Shown: positions 26,213-36,414 of the stretch, in pieces | Numbering within the stretch: position 1 is the first letter of the stretch | Layout of the letters: each line of letters starts with the position of its first letter | Assembly: GCF_035222485.1 (NCBI RefSeq) | Contig: NC_085921.1 | Coordinates: forward strand, 3,720,001-3,784,000 | Length of the DNA: 64,000 nt | Direction of reading: 5' to 3' | Source of the DNA: Podospora pseudoanserina | Lineage: Eukaryota; Ascomycota; Sordariomycetes; Sordariales; Podosporaceae | The notes under the pieces: generated by a model | Databases searched by the model: none | What the model was told of the DNA's origin: nothing | What the model saw: only the letters and a program-made list of their open reading frames with translations | Position numbers and translations under genes: made by a program

Positions 26213-26726
26213 AGTAAGCTTCATCACTGGCATTGACTCTAGGATCAATAGCATCAACCATTGACAACCCTTCCCGCAGTGACTCGCTCCCACAAGTTCA
26301 ATGACAAGGACCACAGCATGGTGGCCCCCGTCACGGGTCACCCCCAGCAACAAGTACCCAAGTTCTTTGGCAAGCATGGCTTTGCCGATGCCGACCCCAA
26401 GAAGACCAAGAAGAACGGCGGTGGTAAGGGCAATTGGTATGTCTTATTTCACCCTACCTCCTCTTACAACTTAGAATATCACTAACACCAATTCTTTCAG
26501 GGGCCCTGTTGGCTTAGAAGCCGAGGATGAAGAGTTCAACTTTGTCCACACCCGCCGCCGCTCCAACAGCAGCAGCGTCTCCAGTCACCCCGAGCACTTC
26601 AAGTCCAAGTTCGAGATCAACGAGCCTGAGCCTGTGTTTGAGGAGGACATCCATGGAGCCATGGAGGAGGAGGAGAAGGACAGCAGCCAGTCCAGCACCT
26701 CGAGCAGCAAGCCCGAGGACATGTAA
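26213..26726 (+). CDS. STF2-like / HABP4-PAI-RBP1-type small hydrophilic stress protein with a split start codon
   Basis: The model is A at 26213, exon 26280-26436 and exon 26501-26726, giving 127 residues. The start codon is interrupted: a leader exon ends in A before GTAAGC, and the next exon starts TG after CCGCAG, so splicing makes ATG followed by TRSHKFNDKDHS. Without that splice the first in-frame ATG is at 26318 and would lose the conserved opening. The core QQVPKFFGKHGFADADPKKT and KKNGGGKGNW is the signature of fungal Stf2/Tma10-like proteins, known in yeast as ATP-synthase stabilising or desiccation-protective factors that also associate with ribosomes. The C-terminal half is acidic and Ser-rich (RRRSNSSS, then FEINEPEPVFEEDIHG). 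Probably cytosolic, intrinsically disordered and stress-regulated; the exact role here is inferred. Confidence 0.88.
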
Positions 26727-27109
26727 GACCACACAGGGGAAGATCATTCATGACGCGTGAGGACAGTCACCCGCGAATTTTTGCGTGCGGGAATCCATGC
26801 TTTTTGTTCAACATGGCGGAAGGTTCGTTGATACCCTTTAGAGGTCTGAGATTTAGATCTGGCGGGGAGGATGCTTGCCTTCTATCTGGCTACCACACCT
26901 TTCTCATCTCCAACGAAGGCGGCTGGGATAGCTGCGCTGTACTAGTATTTATTTATTCAATTGATTTCTGAGAGTCGTTGAGATATGTATTCTGACTCCT
27001 GGTGCCTGATATGATGACGTAGTCGTTTTGAAAAAAGATAAACCCAGATTGTTTGCACGTAGCTCATTGTCGTTTTATTGGTTCAAATGATAAATACAGG
27101 GAACAGAAA
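26727..27109. other. Convergent 3' region of the STF2-like gene and FMT1
   Basis: About 380 bp, no coding sequence recognised; consistent with two 3' untranslated regions. Confidence 0.5.
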
Positions 27110-28813
27110 TCAGTAACTGTATATCCTCCTCACCATCGCTCTGTTGCTCCTTCTCTTGGTCTCTTCATCCACCTCAGCATCCTCTTCCGGTCGTCTTGTA
27201 GCAGGCTGCAACGCCTTGCCAATCGGCTCCTCATCAAAGTGCATGCCTCTGTAGTCCGTCACTGTTCGTCCTAACTGCGCAGCCACATTCGCAGCTGGTC
27301 TCGTTGGCTTCCCATCCACTGTCATTTTCCCTATTCTCAACAACCCCTTCCCGCCACGAATAGGATCACGAAGATAGATCGATCCTGTCTCCGAATCGGG
27401 AAAATACGCCGTCTGGATAGACAGACGCCACTCCTTTTTCCTTTTGGGTTGTTGTTGAACCCCTTCTACTCCTGCAGCAGCATCAACGGATGATATGTCT
27501 CCCCTCTCCAGCGCAACAACCCGCTCAAACATCTCCAACGACTCTGGCTGGGGGGGATACCACTCCGGCACTTGCTGCTCGTCGTCCCCGATCTGAAGCC
27601 ACTCCAGAACAGGGACTTGCTCCTCCGCCCAGGGGTCTTCTTTGCACCTTTCCAGCGCGGAGGCCACCTCGTTTGCGACGGCGGGTGGGAGGTCGGGGGA
27701 GGTGAGGTCAAGGATGTAGGAGATGTCGTCGCAGACGACGCGTTTATTCTGTTCTTTTTTGGGGGTGCGGACGACGAGTTTGGACCATAAGGGGCCGAGG
27801 ATGTGGTGTTGGTGGGCGATGTCTTCTAGATGGGGGGCGGAGGAGGGGAGGTTGGTAGAGAGGGTTGAGATGGAGGGGGTGAGCCAGGGAATTTGTCTGG
27901 CTACTGTGCGGACTTTGGGGGCGTGTCGGATGGGATAGGGGGGCTGCCAAGAGACGTCTTTGTGGGGTGGGAGGTGGAAACCGGATGAGAGGGAGGAGAC
28001 GAGCATGGAGGCGCCGAGGGGGGCGAGGAGTGAGGTGAGGGAGGTAAGGGTTGAGTTGGGCGGGATGGGGATACCCGGGAGGGGTGTTTGGGATAGGACG
28101 GTGCCGGTGTCGAAGGAGTGGGGGGAGAGGGTCTGGATGGAGACGCCGGTATGGGTATAGCGGTTTAGGAGGGCGTAGTGGAGGGGAGCAGGACCGCGGA
28201 GGCTAGGGAGAGGGGTAAGTAAGAGGTGGTTAAAGGGTAAAGGTGAGGGTGACATACTCGGGTAAGAGGGAAGGGTGGACGTTGAGGCCGCCGTATTCTG
28301 CTTGGTTTAGGAGCCGTGGTGGGACGAAACGGCCGAATGAGACAGCGATGATGAGGTTGATGTATTTCTTCATCTATTCAAGCGGAATGATAGTTAGCAT
28401 TGAGATGTAGCAAGCTCAAACAGGGGCACTTACAAACCAATTTGTGAAAGTATCGTGTGGTAACGTTGATAGAGGAAGACCAAGTTCCCTGGCTACTGAT
28501 GCTATTGGGACTGCATATCTTTTAATTATATGACAGGTCTTCAAAAGTCATCAGGTCAGGACATACCTTCAGTCACTTGCTTCAATCCTCTCCCGGTGGG
28601 CTTCGATGGCCGCACCAGCACATCGATAGACTCGATAAGACTGGGATCATCTTTGTGCTTCTTGTGAAGAGCTTTTAGCGAGTGACAACTGAACTCATCT
28701 GAGCCGCAAAACAAGATTCGTAATGGATTGCCGCGTTGTGTACTGTATGTTGCAATGCTCAGTGGTCTTGCAACAGACCGTCGAAGTGGTCGTGAAGATG
28801 CCAACCACCGCAT
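27110..28813 (-). CDS. FMT1: Mitochondrial methionyl-tRNA formyltransferase
   Basis: Four exons (28813-28567, 28510-28434, 28373-28258, 28202-27110) close into 510 residues. The enzyme moves a formyl group from 10-formyltetrahydrofolate to initiator Met-tRNA in mitochondria. It has an Arg-rich presequence (RWLASSRPLRRSVARP), the N-terminal Rossmann opening LRILFCGSDEFSCHSL, the tRNA loop KPTGRGLKQV, and the active site NVHPSLLPDLRGPAPLHYAL with the catalytic Asn and His, plus the aspartate in SFDTG. The third intron falls between SLLP and DLRGPAP, inside this signature, so an unspliced reading misses it. The C-terminal domain is much longer than in bacteria and ends in basic RRSNRAMVRRIYSY. 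It is divergent from PAC1, with 361 bp between starts. Confidence 0.93.
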
Positions 28814-29174
28814 TGTGGTGGATTTCGCTGTTTCAACAGTAGGCTAATTAAAAATTCAAAGGCTCGAATATGCAGATCTCTTGTTGATTGGCGGAAATAT
28901 GTGTAAGCGATAACAGGTCTTGAACGACAAGTGGAAGCTGTACCTGTTGTGAGTGAGTGAGTGAGTGAGTGAGAATGCTTTAAGTGAGAGATCAAAATGA
29001 GTGGGCCACGAACCTTGAGAGCTCTGCCCCCTGCAAGCCCGGACCCTGCAGATCCACCCTTGGCATTCCACCCCCCTGGAGCTTCCTTGTGCCAGCTCAA
29101 AAGATACGGTCAACATCACCAAAGTGAAACACCCGCCATGTTTGTTTCTTATCTGCTTCTACATTTTTATAGCT
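28814..29174. promoter_or_regulatory. Bidirectional promoter region of FMT1 and PAC1
   Basis: A 361-bp gap between divergent start codons. It contains a short GTGA tetranucleotide repeat at about 28950-28973. No other motif stands out. Confidence 0.5.
28950..28973. repeat. Tetranucleotide microsatellite (GTGA)n
   Basis: About six perfect GTGA units in the FMT1-PAC1 intergenic region. Confidence 0.85.
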
Positions 29175-30723
29175 ATGACCATGGCCACAAGGAGCTTTCT
29201 AACCGACCGGCAGGCTGAAGAGCTGTGTGTTTCCCCCCACCAATAAACCCTCTATTATCTCTATCCCAGAAAAACATGACATAGATAGCTAACCAAAATC
29301 CAGACACAAATCCATCATCGCCTACCTCACCTCCCTCAACCTCGCCACCACAGCCAACACCCTCCGCGCCGAGCTCAACCTCCCCGAAGAAACCTTTGAC
29401 CTCGCCAAAGCAAAACAATACGAAGGCCTCCTCGAAAAGAAATGGACCTCGGTCATCCGCCTCCAGAAAAAAGTCCTAGACCTCCAAGCAGAGAACGCCC
29501 ACCTCAAGAACGAGATCGAAAATGCCGGTCCTTTAGCCTTGTCGAGAAAGAACCAGGACCCAGCCAATTGGCTCCCCAAGGGACCGCCACGATACACTCT
29601 CGAAGGCCACCGCCTGCCCATCACCTCGGTAGCCTTCCATCCTGTCTTTAGCTCTTTGGCCTCGGCATCAGAAGACAACACGATCAAAATCTGGGATTGG
29701 GAGCTCGGAGAGTTGGAAAGGACACTCAAAGGGCACACCAAGGCAGTCTTAGATGTGGATTTTGGCGGGCCGAGGGGGAATACCCTCCTTGCAAGCTGCA
29801 GTTCCGACATGAGTATTAAGCTGTGGGATCCGGCGGATCAGTACAAGAACATCAGGACACTACACGGCCATGATCATATTGTGAGCTCGGTGAGGTTTGT
29901 TCCTGCGAATGGCACTGCTGGGGCGGGAGGGAATCTGCTCGTGAGTGCGAGTAAGGATAATACGCTGAAGCTGTGGGATGTGACGACGGGTTATTGCGTC
30001 AAGACGATTGAGGGGCATAATGACTGGCCGAGGGCGGTGGCGCCGTCGGCGGATGGGAGGTGGCTGTTGAGCACCGGGAGTGATAAAGCGGCTAGGTTGT
30101 GGGATATTGGGGGGACGGAGCCGGAGTGTAGGGTTGTTATGTTTGGGCATGAGAATTTCAATGTATGTGCCCCCATTTTTGTAACCTTTCGTCTCTGATT
30201 TGATATACTGACATGGGTCTGATAGTTGTGCTGCGAATTCGCACCCTCCACTTCATACCCCCATCTCGCCCGCCTCGCGGGACATGAAAAGGTGCCCCCA
30301 GCAAACAGTGCTGCCGAGTTCATGGCGACGGGCTCGCGTGACAAGCAAATACGGCTGTGGGACAGGAGGGGACAATGTATCAAAGTGCTAGAGGGCCATG
30401 ACAACTGGGTCCGAGGTCTGGCCTTTCATCCAGCAGGTAAGTTTTTGATCTCGGTGGCAGATGACAGGACGATGCGCTGCTGGGATTTGAGCCAGGATGG
30501 GAAATGTGTTCAGACCCTCTCTGGCATGTTTGACGGGTTCGTGAGCTGTGTGAGGTGGGCGCCGGGAGTCACTAAGGATGGGCTTGCTGGTGGGGATGCT
30601 GGTGATGGCACGCCGAAGAAGAAGATAAGTGCCGAGGCGAATGGCGGGTTGCAGATGCGGTGTGTGATTGCGACTGGGAGCGTGGATGGGACGGAAGGCA
30701 AGGTGAGGATATTTGCCAATTGA
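29175..30723 (+). CDS. PAC1: Nuclear distribution protein PAC1 (LIS1 homologue)
   Basis: Three exons (29175-29224, 29304-30162, 30226-30723) give 468 residues. PAC1/LIS1 binds the dynein motor domain and regulates dynein at microtubule plus ends, needed for nuclear migration. Visible parts are an N-terminal LisH motif ([19 protein letters not shown]), a coiled coil at about 60-87 ([20 protein letters not shown]), and seven WD40 repeats from about residue 108 to the end with GH...WD ends (for example IKIWDW, IKLWD, LKLWD, ARLWD, IRLWD, MRCWD). The first exon has only 50 nt and the splice makes the Leu codon before HKS. A second in-frame ATG lies six bases after the first. The last repeat carries an insertion rich in Gly/Asp/Lys. 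Confidence 0.95.
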
Positions 30724-30903
30724 GTGTTTGGGACCAATGCAGTGTCGAAGCGGGCAAATGGCCGACATAGAGTATGAATAGGGTTTCAGGCAACATCATC
30801 AGCATCATTCGCATTCAGCATATTAGGGGTATGCTATAGAAAGGCCGCTGCCTTGGGTGGCTACAAGAAAGCGTTAATGTTAATGTTTACGCATTTATCG
30901 TTG

Positions 30904-32370
30904 TTACTCTTCCACTTTGATGTGTTGTTCCTCCACATGTTGTTCTGGTAGTGGCTCTGGTACTGGTTGTACTGGTGGTTCTGGCTGCTTCTCGGGCACT
31001 TGCGGTTGTGGTGCGTCCTTGACAACCTGCCACCGATATGCAACCGCCCACCTCCCCAGCCCACCCTCTAGTTCAACGTCCCAAGCAGGCGGCACAACGG
31101 CCACCACCGTCCCAACAGCTAGACGCTCCTGTCCGTTTCTTTTATCCGTACTGCGCCGATCTAGACCATGATCAACTCTTTCCAAGGAGCCTATCCTCCC
31201 ATCACCAGCCAAAACAGCTTGCATACCAGGTGTTCCTACTCGCGCGTTGGGTAAAGCCGCACTGATGAGACTTAACCCCTCCCCTCCTCTCTTTACATCC
31301 TCCACAGTTAGTTGGACTGCCCCTGGTGGTAATGGTTGTGGCGCGTCGGCCTCTTGTTTGACAGGGGTGTCTGTATATTCTGATGTTTTTTTCACCTCAA
31401 TAAGCCAATTTTGGAGTTCAGCCGCCAATCCATTGGTGAGATACTGGCCCCGCCCCCGACGATTGCGACCCCGGCGAGGTTTGGGTGGAGAAAAGAGATC
31501 AGGATTTATGCTCTGGATGGAAAACTTCTTCGAGTCGGAAATAGGCGAGGTGGATGTTGGTGGTGATGGGGGTTGCAAAAAGCGAGGTGGTGGGTTAAAG
31601 ATTTCTTTCCTTGCAGGTCTGGTGTCTTTGTCTGGCGGTGGTTTAGCTTCTGAGTCGGACTCGCTGTCGGATTTTATGTTCAGAGGGGAAGAGTGAGGTA
31701 TTGGGGGTTCGTCATCATCGTCATCAGAGTAGATGGTGATGATGTGGTCGATTTCTGGGTCATCGTTTGGGGGAAGCTCATTGTCTGAGTCCGAGTCGAT
31801 CGGAAAGGCAGAGCTTGGAATCCATTCTTCCTTTGGTTCGAGGTCGGGCTCTGATGTGGCAATGGATATTCTTCTCCTTTTTGGTAAGGGGCCGGGGTCA
31901 ACCTCCTCGTCATTGTCCCCTGGCTCTGGGAGAGAAGACTGTGGGACAAGAGACGAGTCTATGTCGATTGTTTCTGGTAAGTTGTCTCGGACAGCAGTTG
32001 TTCTTGATGGTAACGGCTCCTCTTCATCATGTCGACTACGCTCCTGATCTTGAACGGGAGAACTATCTTCTATAAGAAGTTCTTGTGTAGCGCGAGCTCT
32101 CGATGCCTTGGCCTTGAGAGCCAACGCAGGAGTTGAGTAGGGCGCGGCATGGCTGAAATGCGAGAGCGGTTTTGTGGTAGACGAAAATTTTGGAGTGCCA
32201 TAGAATCTATAAGGTGCAGCCGAGCTTGACTGGTTTGGTGTTTGGCCGTGAGGTTGATGTGTGCCTGGTCGTTTTGAGAGCAGGAACCGAGAGGATGCGG
32301 GTGTCTGATTGGTGTTAGTGGTCATCTCATACGCGATTGAAAGAGAACTTACTGCTGGCGATGGACCCAT
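30904..32370 (-). CDS. Uncharacterised acidic, disordered protein with a conserved-looking C-terminal domain
   Basis: Two exons, 32370-32353 (18 nt, MGPSPA) and 32304-30904, give 472 residues. The 48-nt intron has GTAAGT, a perfect ACTAAC branch site and CAG, and being a multiple of three it can be mistaken for coding. Residues up to about 280 are low-complexity, with Ser/Asp/Glu clusters (SDSDNELPPNDDPE, YSDDDDDEPP) and a basic PKRRR patch suggesting nuclear location. A compact segment follows (QYLTNGLAAELQNWLIEVKK through VGTVVAVVPPAWDVELEGG) with the alternating beta character of a small barrel, possibly OB-like. The tail is Pro/Glu/Val-rich. I do not recognise the family. It is divergent to the next gene, with about 540 bp between. 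Confidence 0.75.
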   Translation of the reverse strand: MGPSPAVSSLSIAYEMTTNTNQTPASSRFLLSKRPGTHQPHGQTPNQSSSAAPYRFYGTPKFSSTTKPLSHFSHAAPYSTPALALKAKASRARATQELLIEDSSPVQDQERSRHDEEEPLPSRTTAVRDNLPETIDIDSSLVPQSSLPEPGDNDEEVDPGPLPKRRRISIATSEPDLEPKEEWIPSSAFPIDSDSDNELPPNDDPEIDHIITIYSDDDDDEPPIPHSSPLNIKSDSESDSEAKPPPDKDTRPARKEIFNPPPRFLQPPSPPTSTSPISDSKKFSIQSINPDLFSPPKPRRGRNRRGRGQYLTNGLAAELQNWLIEVKKTSEYTDTPVKQEADAPQPLPPGAVQLTVEDVKRGGEGLSLISAALPNARVGTPGMQAVLAGDGRIGSLERVDHGLDRRSTDKRNGQERLAVGTVVAVVPPAWDVELEGGLGRWAVAYRWQVVKDAPQPQVPEKQPEPPVQPVPEPLPEQHVEEQHIKVEE

Positions 32371-32908
32371 CTGATGAATCAATACAGGATGAGCAAACCA
32401 GTCACGGGTGTACTTATTATACGGTTCCTGAACAGATCAAAATCATTCATCATTAAGGTTGTATATCTGGAAAACTGTGATAGGCAGCACCCAGTGCTCG
32501 AGTTGATGAGTGAGTGGCCAACAGCGGTGATCCAGCCTTCCCCTAACCCTGCGCGTCGTCAGCATTGGGAACTGGCTACCGTGGGCACAACGCCAACCAG
32601 TTTGGTCACTTTTGTTTCCACTCTTGGCCCAAGCTCCCAACCCAATTTGGAAAAGAACTTTAACAACAAACCCGACCCCACTCCGCGTCGTGTTAGCGCG
32701 CCGCGTCCAGTGCGTCGCGTAAACTGTGCAGACTTGCCTTCAGCTGCCTGGCCTCCCCCACCACCTGATTCTTTGTCCACAGCATCCGCCAACAGACCAC
32801 CGCCAAAATCGACCATAATTGCCACTTTACCGTATACCCAAGGAAGACCCCTTCAGCTGGATGCAAGATAGAACACTTCTACCAAAAGAAAAGACAACAC
32901 CAGGCGCC
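32371..32908. promoter_or_regulatory. Shared upstream region of two uncharacterised divergent genes
   Basis: A 538-bp interval between start codons with no separate gene. The frame of the right-hand gene is open upstream of its ATG for about 90 bp but lacks an earlier ATG. Confidence 0.45.
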
Positions 32909-33793
32909 ATGTTCGCTATGGTTGACCCAGCCGTGAACAGCGGTTTCCAAAGTTTTGGCGGTAACAATCAGCACAGCAGTTTCGTCTTTTCAAGTCCACA
33001 CAAGCCAGCCAAATCATCACCTCTCTCTTATACCCCCATGAGGATACCTTCACCGACATTACCATCAGACGATGTCCCCGACATGATGCTTTCATCCCCT
33101 CTTGGTCCCCCGTCAGATTCATCCCATCTTCGCATGAGCCAGTCCTCACCAATACGGTCCTCATTTGACAATAATGAGAGCTCCGGACCACAACCAAAGT
33201 TCAGATTTGCCAATCGGAACCCAGCAAAGAACAGCAATCCTCTAGTCAAAAAGCGGAATGATGTACAAGACTCGAGACGAAGACTCTTTCTCAACAATGT
33301 ACGGCAGAGGCAGGAGGATAAAAAGTTTCAGCGACGGGGTGGACAAGATGAGGTTCGTTATTTGCCTTCCACCTGTACTTTTCTCTTCTCCCAACTAACA
33401 GCCCCTGGACAGATTGCCAGATTAGAGTTCAACCGTCTCCAGAACGAACGCCTCGCCTATCTTGACCGAGAACGAGCCAAAAACCCTTATGCACTCTGGG
33501 AACAAGAGCTTGAGGACGAGCATCGCAGCTTGCAGTCACAGCAATGGCAAATGCAACAACAAAATCCAGACGAAATGATGCTGGATGCTTTGGAAGAGGC
33601 TGAGATGGCCGAGATTGCACAAGCAGAGGCGTTGCTCCACCAGGACAACAACTCCTCGAGACATATCAATCAGGATGACTCTTTCGATGATGACGAGGAT
33701 TGGGATGAGTTGTTCATGGAAGCGATCCAGACTTCACAGCAACACCATATTCAAGGACAACAATCGGGCGGGCAAGATGTGGAGATGTCTTGA
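32909..33793 (+). CDS. Uncharacterised conserved-type fungal protein, Ser/Pro-rich N-terminus and acidic tail
   Basis: Two exons, 32909-33352 and 33413-33793, give 274 residues. The 60-nt intron (GTTCGT, CTAAC branch, ACAG) is in frame and would otherwise add 20 hydrophobic residues. The protein starts MFAMVDPAVNSGFQSFGG, followed by Ser-Pro motifs (SSPHKPAKSSPLS, SSPIRSS) that look like kinase targets, and then a basic segment (KKRNDVQDSRRRLFLNNVRQ). The second half is a charged helix ending in a very acidic box with aromatic residues (DDDEDWDELFMEAI). The layout fits a nuclear or RNA/DNA-associated protein, but I recognise no named family. Confidence 0.75.
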   Translation: MFAMVDPAVNSGFQSFGGNNQHSSFVFSSPHKPAKSSPLSYTPMRIPSPTLPSDDVPDMMLSSPLGPPSDSSHLRMSQSSPIRSSFDNNESSGPQPKFRFANRNPAKNSNPLVKKRNDVQDSRRRLFLNNVRQRQEDKKFQRRGGQDEVRYLPSTCTFLFSQLTAPGQIARLEFNRLQNERLAYLDRERAKNPYALWEQELEDEHRSLQSQQWQMQQQNPDEMMLDALEEAEMAEIAQAEALLHQDNNSSRHINQDDSFDDDEDWDELFMEAIQTSQQHHIQGQQSGGQDVEMS

Positions 33794-34379
33794 TTATGAT
33801 ACTTCACGTTGTCTTGTGTTGACGAATTACATATGGCACTGTACATTGGAAGGCATATATGCCCCGTTGTAAGAGATGGATATACCCAGCAGAGAAACGG
33901 GTTACTGAGAGTGGAACAACATATCGATGGTTTACATATTTGGGCGCATGGCATACTGGACATCAAGGAGTTATTGGAGTCTGGAGATTACTTTCATGCA
34001 TTGAAAAGCGGCGTCGGCTTGCAGGTAGGCTGACTTAATTGTGATATAATAGAATAATGCTGTATTAAAAAGAAGTATGAAAGAATGGCTTTACACGACA
34101 CACTGTATTCCGTACTAGTGTTCAAAATATGGTCCGTGCACTGTGATTGTGTTCGAACCCGGCGAATAGCGTGGTTCAAAATATGGGGAACCGGGAACCG
34201 GGACCCGGCCGAACAGTTGAGGGGCACTGGACCGCTCCGGAGTTGTCACATGCCAATGAGCCGAGAGTGCCTTACGTCTTGAGATAACCTACTTCACCTC
34301 GACTACATAGGGGAAGTACCTATCACAAGGCGCAGCGCAGGTACCTTGCGTATAAAAGCAGGCCAACTGTTTGGGAAAT
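33794..34379. other. Intergenic region upstream of PEX19
   Basis: About 590 bp holding the 3' end of the preceding gene and the PEX19 promoter. No gene seen. Confidence 0.45.
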
Positions 34380-35626
34380 ATGTCGGAACAGCAAACCAAC
34401 AGCGCTGCGGCACCTGCCGCTGCTGCTGCTGCTGTTGCTGTCAAGCCAGATGCGACTCTCCCCACCACAACCACTACTTCGGCCGCTACTATCACTACCC
34501 CAGCTGTTCAAGATGGGAAGAAAGCAGTAACAGTTGAAGATGTCGCCGATGACGACGACGACGTCCCCGACCCGGATGAAGACGACCTGGATGATCTGGA
34601 CGGTAAGCCTCATTTACCCCTCACTTCTTCTCACTCCAACCCCGTTCACTAATACCCTCGTCAGACATGCTCGAGGAATTCAACGCCGTCAAACTTGGAC
34701 CCCCCTCCAAGCCCCCAGCAGCCGCCCCATCCCTAGGCCCAGAACGCCCCCCGGCCAGTGGTGACGGTGGTGACCTCCCCCTGGACGAAGATGAATTCGC
34801 CCGCCAGCTCCAAGCAGGCATGGCCGACCTTCTAGGTGAAATCGAGTCCTCCCCCGAGATGCAAGCCCAGTTCGAGTCCATCTTCAAGGAGCTCGGCGCC
34901 GCTGCCTCCGCCGCTGCCTCCCCAGATCCCAAATCCCCTCAGCAGGAGCTGCTGCTGCTGCTGCCCCAACTCCCCCCGTTGTCCCCCCCCCTAATATCCG
35001 CCCCCCATCTAGCAGCGGCAGCGGTGCCGGCGGTGCTGAAGCCTCCTTTCAAGAAACCATCCGTCGCACCATGGAGCGGATGCAAACTTCGGGGGAGCAA
35101 GCTACTGCTGCTGCCGCCGCGGAGGGATCAGACGACTTCCTTGCGGAGCTCCTCAAGCAAATGCAGGCTGGCGGTGGCGGGCTGGGTGATCTCGGTGGGG
35201 AGGGGAGTGAAGAGGAGTTTTCCAAGATGCTCCTAGGTATGATGGAGCAGCTCACCAACAAGGAGATCCTCTACGAGCCGATGAAGGAGCTGCACGACAA
35301 GTTCCCCGAATGGCTGGAGAAGAATCGCGACAAGACGTCGGCCGAAGATCTCAAACGATATGAGGAGCAGCAGGGGCTTGTGGCGGAGATTGTGGGCAAG
35401 TTTGAGGAGGCGGGGTACAGTGATGAGAAGCCGGCGGATAGGGAGTATATTGTTGATCGGATGCAAAAGGTATGTCTTCATCTAATCGCATCCTGGACGA
35501 GGTATGATGCTGACCAAAGGGGAATAGATGCAAGCAAGTGGTCAGCCGCCAGCGGATTTGGTGGGGGATATGCCCTCTACGCAAGACGCACTCGCCATGC
35601 CAGATGAGGGGTGTGCTCCTCAGTAG
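34380..35626 (+). CDS. PEX19: Peroxisomal biogenesis factor 19 (apparent frame break inside an Ala/Pro stretch)
   Basis: PEX19 is the cytosolic chaperone and import receptor for peroxisomal membrane proteins, docking on PEX3. Exon 1 is 34380-34602 and intron 34603-34664 precedes DMLEEFNAVKLG. Introns are confirmed by phase at 34603-34664 and 35470-35527. The N-terminal acidic stretch (DDDDDVPDPDEDDLDDLD) and PEX3-binding helix region (FARQLQAGMADLLGEIE) are read in one frame. The helical cargo-binding domain (FQETIRRTMERM, then LLGMMEQLTNKEILYEPMKE) is read in another. The switch lies within about 34920-34990, in a GCT repeat next to C runs. No splice pair of suitable length was found, so a lost base in the genome or assembly is the simplest explanation. 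The last exon ends CAPQ, a CaaX farnesylation box as expected for PEX19. Confidence 0.92.
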
Positions 35627-36414
35627 AGGTTGGGAAACGATACTATCATAGATGGTTGATTTTCAGTTTGTCATGTTCGACCATTTGAAAGAGAGCGAGA
35701 TTTGTTGTCTTTAGAACTGTTGAGCTTGTTAGATATCTAGCGCTGGGCACACATGTTTGTTTTAGTTCATCACCGAAACCCACGGATTGTACACAAGTAT
35801 ATAACAGAACAGAATTATGATTCGCAAAGCTCCCCCATCCTGAACGCTGAAGTGCATCAGTCCTCCAGACCCATTCCACTGAGGCATTCCATGGCAAGCA
35901 CAAACAAGAGGTCTTGCTCTAAACTCAGGGATATAGGTAGGCTGACAGGCAATATTATGACAAAACACTCAAAAGCATTTTCTTTATTGGAGTATCACTT
36001 GATTACCTATTATTCGACATCACCACACTATACATTCTACAATCAAAGCGTAGTAACAAATATTTTGATCCGGTATATTTCCCAGTAGCTAGGCTTATCA
36101 CAGCTGTGTTGTTTGGTATCAAAGACTCTTGAAAAAGGAAAATCCTGTCCCTGTCCCATATCCACCCCTGACACCCACACTCCCTTTCCTTCCCTTACTC
36201 ATAACATTACCCAGAGATATCCTTCCTACCTCCAATGGGGGGGTATATCATCAAATGCTTCCCCATCGAAATCATACACACAAGGTGGTATCCCATCACA
36301 ATCAATAAAATCATTAACGAGTATATATACCCATACTAACGGACATGTACTGCGGCCCCGTAGTAGAACGCAGGCCAAAAAGTAAAGAACAAGAACATTA
36401 AGACTTGTCTTTAT
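35627..36414. other. Convergent 3' region of PEX19 and PTR2
   Basis: About 790 bp, AT-rich, no coding sequence recognised. Confidence 0.5.

Noticed and set aside
28203-28257. Peptide starting MSPSPLPFNHLLL as the N-terminus of the FMT1 C-terminal part
   Set aside because: It is intron sequence: GTATGT to CCTAG removal joins SLLP to DLRGPAP and restores the enzyme signature.
32305-32352. In-frame segment YEMTTNTNQ as protein sequence
   Set aside because: It is a 48-nt intron with perfect GTAAGT, ACTAAC and CAG signals.
34100-34200. tRNA-like GTTCGAACCC box
   Set aside because: No matching acceptor stem, D-arm or A box could be found around it.
34980-35062. Intron bridging the PEX19 frame change
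   Set aside because: The only nearby GT-AG pairs are under 45 nt and have the wrong length modulo three, so a frame break is preferred.
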